From contig NZ_NASZ01000002.1 in the NCBI RefSeq assembly GCF_014596575.1, forward strand, positions 124,001 to 188,000: a stretch of DNA of 64,000 nt. Direction: 5' to 3'. Shown here in pieces: positions 1 through 8,075 of the stretch (the first letter of the stretch is position 1; the number at the start of each line of letters is the position of its first letter). The notes under the pieces are model-generated. The model was not told the DNA's origin. It did no database searches and was given only the letters and a program-made list of their open reading frames with translations. Made by a program: the position numbers and the translations under genes. The stretch comes from Flavobacterium pokkalii (GTDB taxonomy: Bacteria > Bacteroidota > Bacteroidia > Flavobacteriales > Flavobacteriaceae).

Positions 1-373
1 CATCTGCCAATGGCGAAAACAAATCGGTTGTTGTATAATCCAGATTTTTTTGTTTACGGAACAATTTGTAAAAAGCCTGCTCCGGTGCAAAGTGTAATAC
101 TTTTTTTGGTGCTGTGAAAAAATCGGTTTTTTCATTTAGGTATAACCAAAGTAGGCGATGTCTTTCCAGTGAAAGTGTACTAGGTGAAAGTACATTGTTT
201 CTTTGGTTTTCATAACCATAAGGTAACATCGATTTGAAACTTTTTCCGTCGATAGGATCGGTATATTTAGTTCCTTTTAATGAAAATGCGATAATAGGAC
301 GCGCCACATAACTTAAGCGAATAAGTAAGGGGCGAGGGATGGTATTGAGGATAAGTTTAAATAATGATTTCAC
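1..373 (-). CDS. class I SAM-dependent methyltransferase (partial, 3' end outside window)
   Basis: The reading frame enters from the left edge and covers the first 124 codons; the C-terminal part lies outside the window. The start is taken as GTG at 371-373, because an in-frame TAG lies two codons upstream and there is no ATG. The visible part contains MLPYGYEN (49-56), LSPSTLSLERHRLLWLYL (62-79) and VLHFAPE (92-98). The last looks like the beginning of a Rossmann methyltransferase motif I, and I recognise this arrangement from flavobacterial methyltransferases often found near map. The substrate is unknown. The gene is co-directional with map, from which it is separated by a GxxExxY cassette. 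The GTG start lies inside a repeat-like unit at 368-380 that resembles 407-419 of that cassette, so the insertion may have reshaped the start. The family call is moderately sure because the catalytic core is not visible. Confidence 0.6.
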   Translation of the reverse strand, partial: MKSLFKLILNTIPRPLLIRLSYVARPIIAFSLKGTKYTDPIDGKSFKSMLPYGYENQRNNVLSPSTLSLERHRLLWLYLNEKTDFFTAPKKVLHFAPEQAFYKLFRKQKNLDYTTTDLFSPLAD

Positions 374-396
374 AGACTATATGTAAAAAAAAAAAC

Positions 397-427
397 TAAA
401 CACAAATTTCACAGATTATCACAGATT
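397..427. repeat. left inverted-repeat arm of GxxExxY cassette 1
   Basis: Three octamers CACAAATT, CACAGATT and CACAGATT occur at 401, 410 and 420, preceded by TAAA. The arm is the inverse of 860-890 with 25 of 31 matches. A further partial unit (TTTCACAGACTAT, 368-380) lies outside the arm and contains the GTG start of the next gene. Confidence 0.65.
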
Positions 428-465
428 GTGTTTTGAAAAAGATATGTTTAATGATAGTAAATTAA

Positions 466-840
466 TTATAGTATTATTCGTTTGTATTTTAAACTGTCTT
501 CTCCGAAATTGGCTAATAAACCAACTTTGTTTTTTGAAGCAGCCAGATAATTTAGAGTTTGTTTTACTTCACTACTAGTAAGTTCTTTGATTGCTTTTAA
601 TTCCAAAATAATTTCTTCAAAAACAACAAAGTCAGCATAATAGTATGTGGGTAAAATGATTTCTTTGTATTCGATATTGTATTTTACTTCACGCGAATAA
701 GGAATTTGGTTTTTTTGGAACTCATATTCCAAAGCATCACCATAAACTTTTTCACTATGTCCTTTTCCTAATATTTTGTGGACTTCCATGCAGATTCCAA
801 TTATTCGATAAGTTTCTTCTTTTAAATAAAATTTTTCCAT
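466..840 (-). CDS. GxxExxY family protein, PD-(D/E)XK nuclease-like
   Basis: This 124-residue protein carries the family signature G27-x-x-E30-x-x-Y33, followed by D70 in YYADF and E80-x-K82 in ILELKAI. That is the spacing of a PD-(D/E)XK nuclease core, so a metal-dependent nuclease activity is plausible, though not established for this family to my knowledge. There is no signal peptide or membrane segment. A paralog at 60018-60389 is identical at 62 of 123 positions in my hand alignment. The gene sits in the same orientation between map and a methyltransferase gene, inside a pair of inverted repeats, with no promoter of its own that I can see. It would be transcribed as part of the map operon. 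The function is unknown; such genes occur in many scattered copies in Bacteroidota. Confidence 0.85.
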   Translation of the reverse strand: MEKFYLKEETYRIIGICMEVHKILGKGHSEKVYGDALEYEFQKNQIPYSREVKYNIEYKEIILPTYYYADFVVFEEIILELKAIKELTSSEVKQTLNYLAASKNKVGLLANFGEDSLKYKRIIL

Positions 841-859
841 ATTTTTTAGAATAACTTTT

Positions 860-890
860 AATTTGTGGAAATCTGCGAAATCTTTGTTTA
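860..890. repeat. right inverted-repeat arm of GxxExxY cassette 1
   Basis: Read on the minus strand this arm contains three degenerate octamers, CAAAGATT, CGCAGATT and CACAAATT. It pairs with 397-427 and overlaps the map stop codon at 888-890. Confidence 0.65.
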
Positions 891-1706
891 GATTACTAAA
901 GGCGCTTTTCTAAACTCATCTTCTTCATTGCTTTCAATACCTAAAGCTTTGTAGATATAAGCATAAGTTGAAAGTAATTCCGGTTTTCCATCTACTAAAG
1001 CTACATCGTGTTCAAAGTGAGCGGATGGTTTTCCGTCGGCAGTAAGGATTGTCCAACCGTCTTTTAATTGTTTGATGTTGCGTGTTCCCTGATTAATCAT
1101 CGGCTCTAAAGCAATAACCATTCCTTCAACAAAAAGTTTTCCGCGACCTTTTTTGCCATAATTAGGCATTTCGGGGTCTTCGTGCATTTTTTTTCCTAAA
1201 CCGTGACCTACTAATTCACGAACGACTCCGTAACCATGTGCTTCGGTATATTTTTGGATTGCATTTCCAACGTCTTCTACGCGGTTTCCGGCTTTGAATT
1301 CGCGCATTCCAACGTATAAGGATTCTTTGGTAACCTGTAATAATTTTTTAGTTTCAGGAGCTACTTCGCCAACTTCAAAAGTGTAGGCATGGTCGCCGTG
1401 AAAACCATTTTTGTAAGCCCCACAATCGATAGAGATAATATCACCGTTTACAAGAGGAGTGTTATTTGGAATTCCGTGAACAACCTGAGCATTTGGACTC
1501 ATACAAAGTGAATTTGGAAAACCGTATAACCCAAGAAAACTTGGTTCGGCACCATGATCGCGGATGAATTCCTCGGCCAATTTGTCAAGATGTAAAGTAG
1601 TTACGCCTTCTTTGACTTCAGAAGCCAGCATACCTAATGTTTTGGATACGATTAAAGCACTTTCGCGCATTAATTCTATTTCTTCACGGGATTTTACTAT
1701 GATCAT
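888..1706 (-). CDS. map: type I methionine aminopeptidase
   Basis: Cytosolic metallopeptidase that removes the initiator methionine from nascent proteins. The 272-residue product has the pita-bread ligands in order: the substrate His in VVHGIPNN, Asp in SIDCGA, Asp in HGDHAYTF, His in GHGLGKKMHEDP, Glu in ALEPM and Glu in HFEHD. It has no N-terminal zinc-finger extension, which makes it the compact type I form. The frame stays open 18 codons further upstream, but the promoter box TACTTTTG at 1726-1733 lies inside that extension, so ATG at 1704-1706 (MIIVKSREE) is the start. It is followed at its stop codon by a GxxExxY cassette and then the methyltransferase gene, all co-directional. gpmI lies upstream on the same strand with a terminator between them. 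Confidence 0.95.
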   Translation of the reverse strand: MIIVKSREEIELMRESALIVSKTLGMLASEVKEGVTTLHLDKLAEEFIRDHGAEPSFLGLYGFPNSLCMSPNAQVVHGIPNNTPLVNGDIISIDCGAYKNGFHGDHAYTFEVGEVAPETKKLLQVTKESLYVGMREFKAGNRVEDVGNAIQKYTEAHGYGVVRELVGHGLGKKMHEDPEMPNYGKKGRGKLFVEGMVIALEPMINQGTRNIKQLKDGWTILTADGKPSAHFEHDVALVDGKPELLSTYAYIYKALGIESNEEDEFRKAPLVI

Positions 1707-1725
1707 ATTTTTAATTTTCGATTTG

Positions 1726-1733
1726 CAAAAGTA
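1726..1733 (-). promoter_or_regulatory. promoter -7 box for map
   Basis: TACTTTTG on the minus strand matches the Bacteroidota -7 consensus TAnnTTTG. It ends 19 nt before the map ATG and rules out the longer reading frame. Confidence 0.65.
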
Positions 1734-1770
1734 CAATTTTATAGTAACTTTTAAAATCAAATGCAGGGAA

Positions 1771-1802
1771 TAAAAAAAGCTGCCCGGATTTGGACAGCTT
1801 TC
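1771..1802 (-). terminator. Rho-independent terminator of gpmI
   Basis: On the minus strand AAAGCTGTCC pairs with GGGCAGCTTT across a 6-nt loop and runs into a T tract. It lies about 20 nt past the gpmI stop codon and upstream of the map promoter. Confidence 0.75.
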
Positions 1803-1822
1803 AGTTGTTTTATCTTTTCAAA

Positions 1823-3346
1823 TTATTTTACTAATAAGGAATGACTGGACATAGCAGCCGGTTGTGCTACTCCCATCAAGTCTAAAATTGTTGGAGCAAT
1901 ATCTCCTAAAACACCGTCCTGAATAGCTATTTGGTCGTTGTCAACCAAAATAAAAGGAACCGGGTTTGTGGTGTGCGCTGTATTTGGACTTCCGTCAGGG
2001 TTAATCATCGTTTCGCAGTTACCGTGATCGGCAATTACGATGGTAGAATATCCATTTGCCAAAGCGGTAGTGATTACTTTTTCGACACATTTGTCAACTG
2101 CTTCACAGGCTTTGATAGCGGCTTCCATAACACCGGTGTGTCCTACCATGTCACCGTTAGCGAAGTTAAGGCAAACAAAATCAGTTGCTCCTTTTTCTAA
2201 TTCCGGGCATAGGGCATCAGCTAATTCGTAAGCACTCATTTCCGGTTGTAAGTCGTATGTGGCGACCTTTGGAGAATTTCTCAAAATACGGGATTCACCT
2301 TCAAATGGCGTTTCTCTACCTCCGGAGAAGAAGAAAGTTACGTGTGGGTATTTTTCAGTTTCGGCAATACGAATTTGTTTCTTGCCTGCTTTTTCTAAAA
2401 CCTCTCCTAATGTTTCAGTAATGTTGTCTTTGTTGTAAACTACTTTTACATTTTGGTAAGTTTCATCATAATTAGTTAAGGTAACATAGTACAAATTCAA
2501 TTTGTGCATGTTTTGTTCGTGGAAATCCTGTTGCGAAAGAGCTTCAGTCAATTCACGGCCTCTGTCGGTTCTAAAGTTGAAGAAAATAACCACATCTTCG
2601 TCTTCGATAGTTGCTAATGGTTTTTCATCGGCACCAACAGCTACAAGAGGTTCAATAAACTCATCGGTGATGTCGTTTCCGTAGCTGGTAGCAATTGAAG
2701 TAACGATATTGTGAGTAGGAGTTCCTTTTCCGTGAACCACTAAATCGTAAGCCAATTTTACTCTTTCCCAACGTTTGTCACGATCCATTGCATAGTAACG
2801 TCCGATAACAGAAGCGATTTTTACGGGAGTATTAGCGATATAGTTTTCTAAATCCTGAATGTATTTTTTTCCTGATTTAGGATCAACGTCTCTTCCGTCA
2901 GTGAAAGCGTGTACAAAAACCTGATTTAATCCGTAATCCTGAGAAGCGTCGATTAAACCACGTAAATGAGAAGTATGTGAGTGAACTCCTCCGTCAGAAA
3001 CTAATCCTAAGAAATGGACTTTTTTGTTGTTTTCTTTTGCATATTGAAAAGCGTCTTTAAGTACTTGTTCCTGAGCTAAAGTTTTATTGGCAACAGCTAA
3101 ATTGATTTTAGCTAAATCCTGATAAACAATTCTGCCGGCACCTAAATTCATGTGTCCAACTTCTGAATTTCCCATTTGTCCTTCCGGTAAACCTACGTGT
3201 AAACCGTCAGTTCGTAATTGCGCGCTTGGGTATTTTTGGTAAAGGCTGTTTATAAACGGAACATTTGCATTATCAATTGCAGAAACTTTTGGGTCAGGTG
3301 ATTTTCCCCAACCGTCCAAAATCATTAAAATTACTTTTTTGTTCAT
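1823..3346 (-). CDS. gpmI: 2,3-bisphosphoglycerate-independent phosphoglycerate mutase
   Basis: Cytosolic glycolytic enzyme that interconverts 3-phosphoglycerate and 2-phosphoglycerate using two Mn ions. The 507-residue length is normal for the family. The alkaline-phosphatase-like N-terminal segment MILDGWGKSP and the catalytic-serine region GQMGNSEVGHMNLGAGR are present. They are followed by the phosphotransferase insert with HSHTSHLRGL, FTDGRDVDP and IGRYYAMDRDKRWER, then the second metal site in NFANGDMVGHTG and VIADHGNCE. The start at 3346 (MNKKVILMILDGWG) is supported by a promoter box 17 nt upstream. It is a single-gene unit with its own promoter and terminator, between a DUF5916 gene and map, both on the same strand. 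Confidence 0.96.
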   Translation of the reverse strand: MNKKVILMILDGWGKSPDPKVSAIDNANVPFINSLYQKYPSAQLRTDGLHVGLPEGQMGNSEVGHMNLGAGRIVYQDLAKINLAVANKTLAQEQVLKDAFQYAKENNKKVHFLGLVSDGGVHSHTSHLRGLIDASQDYGLNQVFVHAFTDGRDVDPKSGKKYIQDLENYIANTPVKIASVIGRYYAMDRDKRWERVKLAYDLVVHGKGTPTHNIVTSIATSYGNDITDEFIEPLVAVGADEKPLATIEDEDVVIFFNFRTDRGRELTEALSQQDFHEQNMHKLNLYYVTLTNYDETYQNVKVVYNKDNITETLGEVLEKAGKKQIRIAETEKYPHVTFFFSGGRETPFEGESRILRNSPKVATYDLQPEMSAYELADALCPELEKGATDFVCLNFANGDMVGHTGVMEAAIKACEAVDKCVEKVITTALANGYSTIVIADHGNCETMINPDGSPNTAHTTNPVPFILVDNDQIAIQDGVLGDIAPTILDLMGVAQPAAMSSHSLLVK

Positions 3347-3363
3347 TGTTATTTAGTTTTCGA

Positions 3364-3371
3364 CAAAGATA
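3364..3371 (-). promoter_or_regulatory. promoter -7 box for gpmI
   Basis: TATCTTTG on the minus strand matches TAnnTTTG and ends 17 nt before the gpmI start codon. I do not see a well placed -33 TTG. Confidence 0.65.
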
Positions 3372-3487
3372 GATTATTTCTAAAATCTTCTTTAGGAATC
3401 AAATAACTATTATGTATTCGGAAATTTAGCGATACTAAAAATGATAATTTTTTTACCGAAGGTAGTTTTTATTAAAATAAATGCACT

Positions 3488-5902
3488 TTAGAATTTATTT
3501 TTCAGGGAGTTGTAATCAATGAAATAGCGCAAACTAATAGAGAAGATATTAGTCATATTAGAATTGAAGATGGAATTGAGATTTTTGTTAAGGCTTTTCT
3601 CTACCATATTGGTTTCTTCCTGAGCGTAATTTCGGTATAATAACGAGAGTTGACTTCCGGGAGCAAACCACCAAGTATAGGAAAAATCTAAATTCCAGGA
3701 GTTTAAATTTCTGTTTTTATTATTGTTGTAGCTGTTATTTGGGGTTAAGTAACCATTGTCTTTCAGTGTGAAATAGTCATGGTTTTCGGAATAGGACCAA
3801 TAGTATCTTGCTTTAAGATTAAATGTCATTTTGTTATTAATTGCATATTTTCCAGTTAAATCTGCTTGGATAATTTCTCTGTTTCGTTTTGCAAAAATTA
3901 TATTTGTTTCATTGGTTTCTACCCAGCCTATTGCGTTAGCTTCATTAGTGTAATCGGCTGTAAATGCTAATGAAAATCGATCGTTGAATCGGTATTTAGG
4001 TCCTGCGTAAATTCTGTATGTAAATCTGTTATCTTCGTCGTATTTAAAAAAAGAGGGAGTGATATTAAAAGTCAGGTTTTTATTTTTGTTGGATTCCATA
4101 CCTAAATATGCAGAAATCATACTTGGGTTGTAAATGTATTTGCCTTCTTTTTGAGGCAGATAAAAATCAAATGTTTCAAATGGAACGATGTTAAATCCCA
4201 TTTCAAAATTATATAAATTATGTGTTGTGGCAGCTATAGTAGTTTGAAACCAGCTGGTATTTTGAATCTTGTTAGTTGTATTGTCCAGGTCAAAGTTTGC
4301 TTCTTGCTCGATTAGAAGACTATTAAAAAGTTTGGTTGGATTTAGAATTCGATAACTTCCATTTACATAACCACTATAATAATTGTAATAGTATAATATA
4401 CCAAGGTCATTGGAGTCAAATTGCTTAGATGTATATTTTCCGGTAAGTAAGTATCTGTACTTTCCACTGGTTTTAGCAAAATTTAAAGAGGTTTTAAATC
4501 CATCATAGTCTTCGGTGTCATTGATGGTGCTGTATCTAAAGTCTCCGGAGAGATTGTAAGAGTTTGCTTTGGTGTTTAAGTCGAAAACTAAAGCTGTAAC
4601 GTTTGCGTCTCTGTAACTTCCGTTTCTGGTAGTGTTGGTGTTGATAATAGAAACAGAAGAATTTTGTCTAAAGCGTTGATCAAATACCAATATGTTGTAA
4701 TTAGCAAGTGGTTCAATTACTTCTTTTCTTGTTTCGTTTGTTTCGGAATTTGTTATAGTTGCAAATGTTTTTTCGGTAATTCCATTCAGAAAACCTATTC
4801 CAAGACCATTTTTGGTTCTTCCGGATATTTTGATGGCGTTGATTAGGTTAACACTGTTTGGGTATTTTGTGACGCTTTCATTAGTCGGAAGACTTGATTC
4901 TATTTCTGATTGACTCACAGTTGGGTTTCCGCCGATTCTTCGGGAGTAAAATATATTTCCAATATTGAATAAATTTGTTCCTTCGGTAAAAAAAGGTCTG
5001 TTTTCGTTTAGTTTTTGTTCAAAAGGCTCTAAATTTAGAATAGCATTGTCAAATTTTGTTTGCCCAAAATCAGGAACCAATATGGCGTCTAGCGTGAAAG
5101 CATCATTAATTCGGTATTTGATATCTAAACCTGCTTTTATGGTTTTGTCAGAGTTGAAATCATCTTTTTGGTAATAGGCTGAGGTGTAAGGAATAAAGAA
5201 AAGTCGGGTAGACGGACTTATGTTTTCTATGCCTTTTAATTGTCCACATTGGGTTAAAACATTTTTGATTTCTGCGTTAATGGGGTTCCAGGAGAATTTT
5301 TGCGTAGTCCTTTTGATTTCGCGAACGAAGTTAATCCCCCAAACTTGTTTTTCATTTTTTGGAAAACGAATAGCGGCATAAGGAATCTTTATTTCTACTT
5401 CCCATCCTTTATTTGTGATTCTTGCGTTACTTTGCCAAATAGCATCCCAGCTAAAATCCTCGTTACCTTCAGTGGCTAAACAATCCATCTGAGTTCCTGC
5501 GGCACTTACATAAAAACGATAATCTTGTTGGCCGTCATTAAAACCGTTGATAAAAACAGCAAAATTATCTGCTATACCAAAAACGTCTCTTTCGGTAAGT
5601 TCGCGCTGAATTTTTTCGGGTTCGTTGTCGTTTAAAGTCGCAGAAATATAGATGGCGTCATTGTCATAAAGCACCCGTACCTGAGTTTCTTTTTCTTTGT
5701 CAATGTTTTTACCGTTGTCCGGAGTATACATGATGAAATTAGAAGCGATTTCATTGTTTTTTTGCCATTCGGTTTCGTCTATTCTGCCATCAATATTGAT
5801 GTTTCCGTCCTTTGGTTTAGCTAATAGTGTTTTTTTTTGTGCAAAAACACTTAGGTTTAGTAAGGCGAAAAAACAATAAATGGGTAAACGAAATGACGCC
5901 AT
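3488..5902 (-). CDS. DUF5916 outer-membrane protein with N-terminal CBM9-like domain
   Basis: This 804-residue exported protein begins with a signal peptide that ends near FAQ (residues 20-22). Residues about 35-220 look like a carbohydrate-binding family 9-like domain: INIDGRIDETEWQ, IYISATLNDNEP, NFAVFINGF and GWEVEIKIPYAAIRF. The remainder (about 225-804) is rich in alternating aromatic strands and ends in SISLRYFIDYN, as expected for a large outer-membrane beta-barrel. I recognise this as the DUF5916 architecture common in Bacteroidota; the substrate and function are not known. It is monocistronic by spacing, with its own promoter box 20 nt upstream. There is no SusC/SusD pair or polysaccharide gene next to it to suggest a substrate. 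Confidence 0.82.
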   Translation of the reverse strand: MASFRLPIYCFFALLNLSVFAQKKTLLAKPKDGNINIDGRIDETEWQKNNEIASNFIMYTPDNGKNIDKEKETQVRVLYDNDAIYISATLNDNEPEKIQRELTERDVFGIADNFAVFINGFNDGQQDYRFYVSAAGTQMDCLATEGNEDFSWDAIWQSNARITNKGWEVEIKIPYAAIRFPKNEKQVWGINFVREIKRTTQKFSWNPINAEIKNVLTQCGQLKGIENISPSTRLFFIPYTSAYYQKDDFNSDKTIKAGLDIKYRINDAFTLDAILVPDFGQTKFDNAILNLEPFEQKLNENRPFFTEGTNLFNIGNIFYSRRIGGNPTVSQSEIESSLPTNESVTKYPNSVNLINAIKISGRTKNGLGIGFLNGITEKTFATITNSETNETRKEVIEPLANYNILVFDQRFRQNSSVSIINTNTTRNGSYRDANVTALVFDLNTKANSYNLSGDFRYSTINDTEDYDGFKTSLNFAKTSGKYRYLLTGKYTSKQFDSNDLGILYYYNYYSGYVNGSYRILNPTKLFNSLLIEQEANFDLDNTTNKIQNTSWFQTTIAATTHNLYNFEMGFNIVPFETFDFYLPQKEGKYIYNPSMISAYLGMESNKNKNLTFNITPSFFKYDEDNRFTYRIYAGPKYRFNDRFSLAFTADYTNEANAIGWVETNETNIIFAKRNREIIQADLTGKYAINNKMTFNLKARYYWSYSENHDYFTLKDNGYLTPNNSYNNNKNRNLNSWNLDFSYTWWFAPGSQLSLLYRNYAQEETNMVEKSLNKNLNSIFNSNMTNIFSISLRYFIDYNSLKNKF

Positions 5903-5922
5903 ATAATGAGATAATAGTCAAG

Positions 5923-5930
5923 CAAAAATA
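5923..5930 (-). promoter_or_regulatory. promoter -7 box for the DUF5916 gene
   Basis: TATTTTTG on the minus strand fits TAnnTTTG and ends 20 nt before the start codon at 5902. Confidence 0.55.
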
Positions 5931-6046
5931 CTAAAATTAGTGAGATTAACAATTTTTTAACATCGTTTTTTGTAATTAAAAAGCTACTGTAAAGTTAAAA
6001 CATTCTTATAGTGGGGTTTAAGATTTTTTTTTGTGGTCTTTTTTTA

Positions 6047-6054
6047 TATTTTTG
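6047..6054 (+). promoter_or_regulatory. promoter -7 box for the L,D-transpeptidase-like gene
   Basis: TATTTTTG fits TAnnTTTG and lies 35 nt before the ATG at 6090. The nearest TTG is closer than the usual spacing, so the match is only moderate. Confidence 0.45.
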
Positions 6055-6089
6055 GCATCAATGAAATTAATCTAAATAAATAGTAATCA

Positions 6090-6809
6090 ATGGTTTGTAA
6101 GAGGGTTTTGTTCTTTTTGGGATTGTCTTTTTTGTTAATGTCTGCTACTGCTTTTTTACCAAAGGCAGCTGAAAAAAAGATTGTTTTAAAAAGAAATGTG
6201 TTGAAGGAAGGTGGAGAGTCAGGTATTGAAGAAATTTATAGTAAGTTGCATACGTCAGGTTTTAGTTTGCCTAAATTAGAAAGTTTTAAAGAAGCTTTGG
6301 AAGGTTTTTACAAACTTAAAGCTCAGGGATTAGTGACTAAAAATATTATTACCTTAATTGATTTTAGTTTGTCGTCAAATACTAAAAGACTTTGGGTGAT
6401 TGACTTGGATTCAGATAGTATTTTAATTCATTCACTTGTGGCGCACGGCAAAAATACGGGTGAGGAGTTTGCAAGTAGTTTTTCCAATAAAGCAGAATCG
6501 TATAAAAGTAGTTTGGGATTTTATGTAACCGGAGAAATTTATAATGGTAAGCATGGAAAATCATTACGATTAGATGGTTTGGAAAAAGGAATTAATGATA
6601 ATGCGCGCAATCGGGCGGTTGTAGTCCATGGAGCCAATTATGTTTCGGATACTTTTATAAAAAATAATCAGCGTTTAGGCAGAAGTTTGGGTTGTCCGGC
6701 GGTTCCGATTGCAGTTACAGACGAATTAATCCGTACGATAAAAGATAAAAGCTGTTTGTTTATTTATTATCCTTCAGATTCTTATAAACACTCTTCAAGT
6801 ATAATTTAA
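6090..6809 (+). CDS. murein L,D-transpeptidase catalytic-domain family protein (YkuD_2-like)
   Basis: The 239-residue protein starts with a positively charged hydrophobic signal (MVCKRVLFFLGLSFLLMS) and should act in the periplasm. The C-terminal half has the family core: an SLVAHGKNTGE segment, the catalytic-site His in VVVHGANYVSD (H180) and the nucleophile Cys in RSLGCPAVPI (C202). Families of this type form or remodel 3-3 cross-links or bonds to peptidoglycan peptides, although the activity of this long variant is mostly inferred. It has its own promoter and is followed by a gene-free stretch with the tRNA-Gly pair. The start is supported by the signal peptide beginning directly at ATG 6090. 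Confidence 0.85.
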   Translation: MVCKRVLFFLGLSFLLMSATAFLPKAAEKKIVLKRNVLKEGGESGIEEIYSKLHTSGFSLPKLESFKEALEGFYKLKAQGLVTKNIITLIDFSLSSNTKRLWVIDLDSDSILIHSLVAHGKNTGEEFASSFSNKAESYKSSLGFYVTGEIYNGKHGKSLRLDGLEKGINDNARNRAVVVHGANYVSDTFIKNNQRLGRSLGCPAVPIAVTDELIRTIKDKSCLFIYYPSDSYKHSSSII

Positions 6810-6933
6810 TTGAATTTTGCTTAAAAAGTATTTCCTGATTTAGATTTGTTTAAAAAAATAAAAATCTAACGATTTAATTTTAAAAAGGTTATAGGTTAAT
6901 TGTGGATTTAAATAAAAAATCTGCTAAAAAAAT

Positions 6934-6965
6934 TTGTTTTAAACTTAACTTATTCTTTATATTTG
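6934..6965 (+). promoter_or_regulatory. promoter of first tRNA-Gly
   Basis: TTG at 6934-6936 and TATATTTG at 6958-6965 form a -33/-7 pair with 21 nt between them. The -7 box ends 10 nt before the mature tRNA 5' end. Confidence 0.65.
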
Positions 6966-6975
6966 CACCCGCAAT

Positions 6976-7048
<73 letters not shown>

Positions 7049-7088
7049 CTAGTTAAAACCAAGAGTTTTTGGTTTATTGAAATAAAAT

Positions 7089-7118
7089 TTGTTGGTTAGT
7101 AAATAATAATTATATTTG
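7089..7118 (+). promoter_or_regulatory. promoter of second tRNA-Gly
   Basis: TTTG ending at 7091 and TATATTTG at 7111-7118 are separated by 19 nt, which is a near-consensus Bacteroidota promoter. The sequence from the -7 box to the tRNA resembles the one before copy 1, so the promoter was probably duplicated with the gene. Confidence 0.7.
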
Positions 7119-7128
7119 CAGCCGAAAT

Positions 7129-7201
<73 letters not shown>

Positions 7202-7205
7202 CTGT

Positions 7206-7238
7206 AAAGCCTTAAACTTTTTGTTTGAGGCTTTTTTT
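7206..7238 (+). terminator. Rho-independent terminator after tRNA-Gly
   Basis: AAAGCCTTAAAC pairs with GTTTGAGGCTTT across a TTTTT loop and continues as a T tract. It reaches the stop codon of the convergent pepE gene. Only the plus orientation has the T run. Confidence 0.75.
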
Positions 7239-7944
7239 ATTGGATGAAACTCAATTCAGTTTCTGGTGTTATCTCAATTGGAGTTTGATTTTTTCGGAAT
7301 AATTTGGCTGATAAAGCTCCTTTTAAAAAGATTTTACCTTCTTTTATTTTTAACCAACTTCCTTCTTTTAGACCTAAAACCGGAAAATTATTAAATTGAT
7401 GAAACTCGTTAATTCGGGTTTCGCGTGATTCTCCCATGTGTGTAGATTGTTCCTCTTTGTCTAAATAATGTACATTTAAGTTGAAAGGAATTAATCCTAA
7501 AGTTTGAAAACTTGGTGGATATACAATAGGCATGTCGTTAGTGGTTTGCATGCTTAGGCCTGCAATATTGCTTCCGGCGCTGGTTCCTAAATAAGGAGTT
7601 CCTGTTTCCAGAGTTTCTTTTAGGGTGGTCATAATTTTGTTATGGTATAATTCTTTTACCAATAAAAAAGTGTTTCCGCCACCGATAAAAATGCCTTCGG
7701 CTTCCTGTATAGCTAATGCCGGGTTTTCAAATTCATGAATTCCTTTGACTTCAATGTTAATTTGGGCGAAAGTCAAAACGACTTTTTGGGTATATTCTTC
7801 ATGCGAAATCCCACTTGGCCTGGCATAAGGAATGAATAAAATTGATTTGCAGTTGGCAAAGTGTGTTTTTAATTCCGGTAATAAATATTCCAGATAGCCA
7901 CTGCCGTATAAGGTTGAGGTGCTTGCTAAAAGTATGTTTTTCAT
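7237..7944 (-). CDS. pepE: dipeptidase E (peptidase family S51)
   Basis: Cytosolic serine dipeptidase that in Salmonella and E. coli hydrolyses dipeptides with N-terminal aspartate. The 235-residue product matches the family length of about 230. The nucleophile Ser122 lies in LGTSAGSNIAG, preceded by IFIGGGNTFLLV; His in NVHYLDKE is a candidate for the rest of the catalytic set. The N-terminal strand ILLASTSTLYGSGYLEYLLPEL fits the flavodoxin-like fold of the family. A near-consensus box TACCTTTA lies about 18 nt upstream. It is convergent with the tRNA-Gly genes and monocistronic. Confidence 0.92.
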   Translation of the reverse strand: MKNILLASTSTLYGSGYLEYLLPELKTHFANCKSILFIPYARPSGISHEEYTQKVVLTFAQINIEVKGIHEFENPALAIQEAEGIFIGGGNTFLLVKELYHNKIMTTLKETLETGTPYLGTSAGSNIAGLSMQTTNDMPIVYPPSFQTLGLIPFNLNVHYLDKEEQSTHMGESRETRINEFHQFNNFPVLGLKEGSWLKIKEGKIFLKGALSAKLFRKNQTPIEITPETELSFIQ

Positions 7945-8075
7945 TCTGAATATTTTTTGAGTAAAGGTATTAATAGCTGTTTTATTGAGGAGGTTTAATT
8001 AACAAATTTTTATCAGCCTCTTAGTAATTTATTAGGAGTTGCCTATTCTAATTTTATCTTCTGAAATACAGTGAG

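Larger units (their letters stand above)
397..890 (-). mobile_element. candidate intervening cassette with inverted repeats carrying a GxxExxY gene
   Basis: A 494-bp block holds a single gene (466-840) and is bracketed by imperfect 31-bp inverted repeats at 397-427 and 860-890; 25 of 31 positions match by hand. Each arm is built of three octamers of the form CACARATT (degenerate on the right arm). The right arm overlaps the TAA stop codon of map (888-890), so the block begins at the end of the upstream gene. No transposase is encoded. A second block of the same design lies at 59985-60459. That this is mobile is inference; the gene, the arms and their positions are seen directly. Confidence 0.5.
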
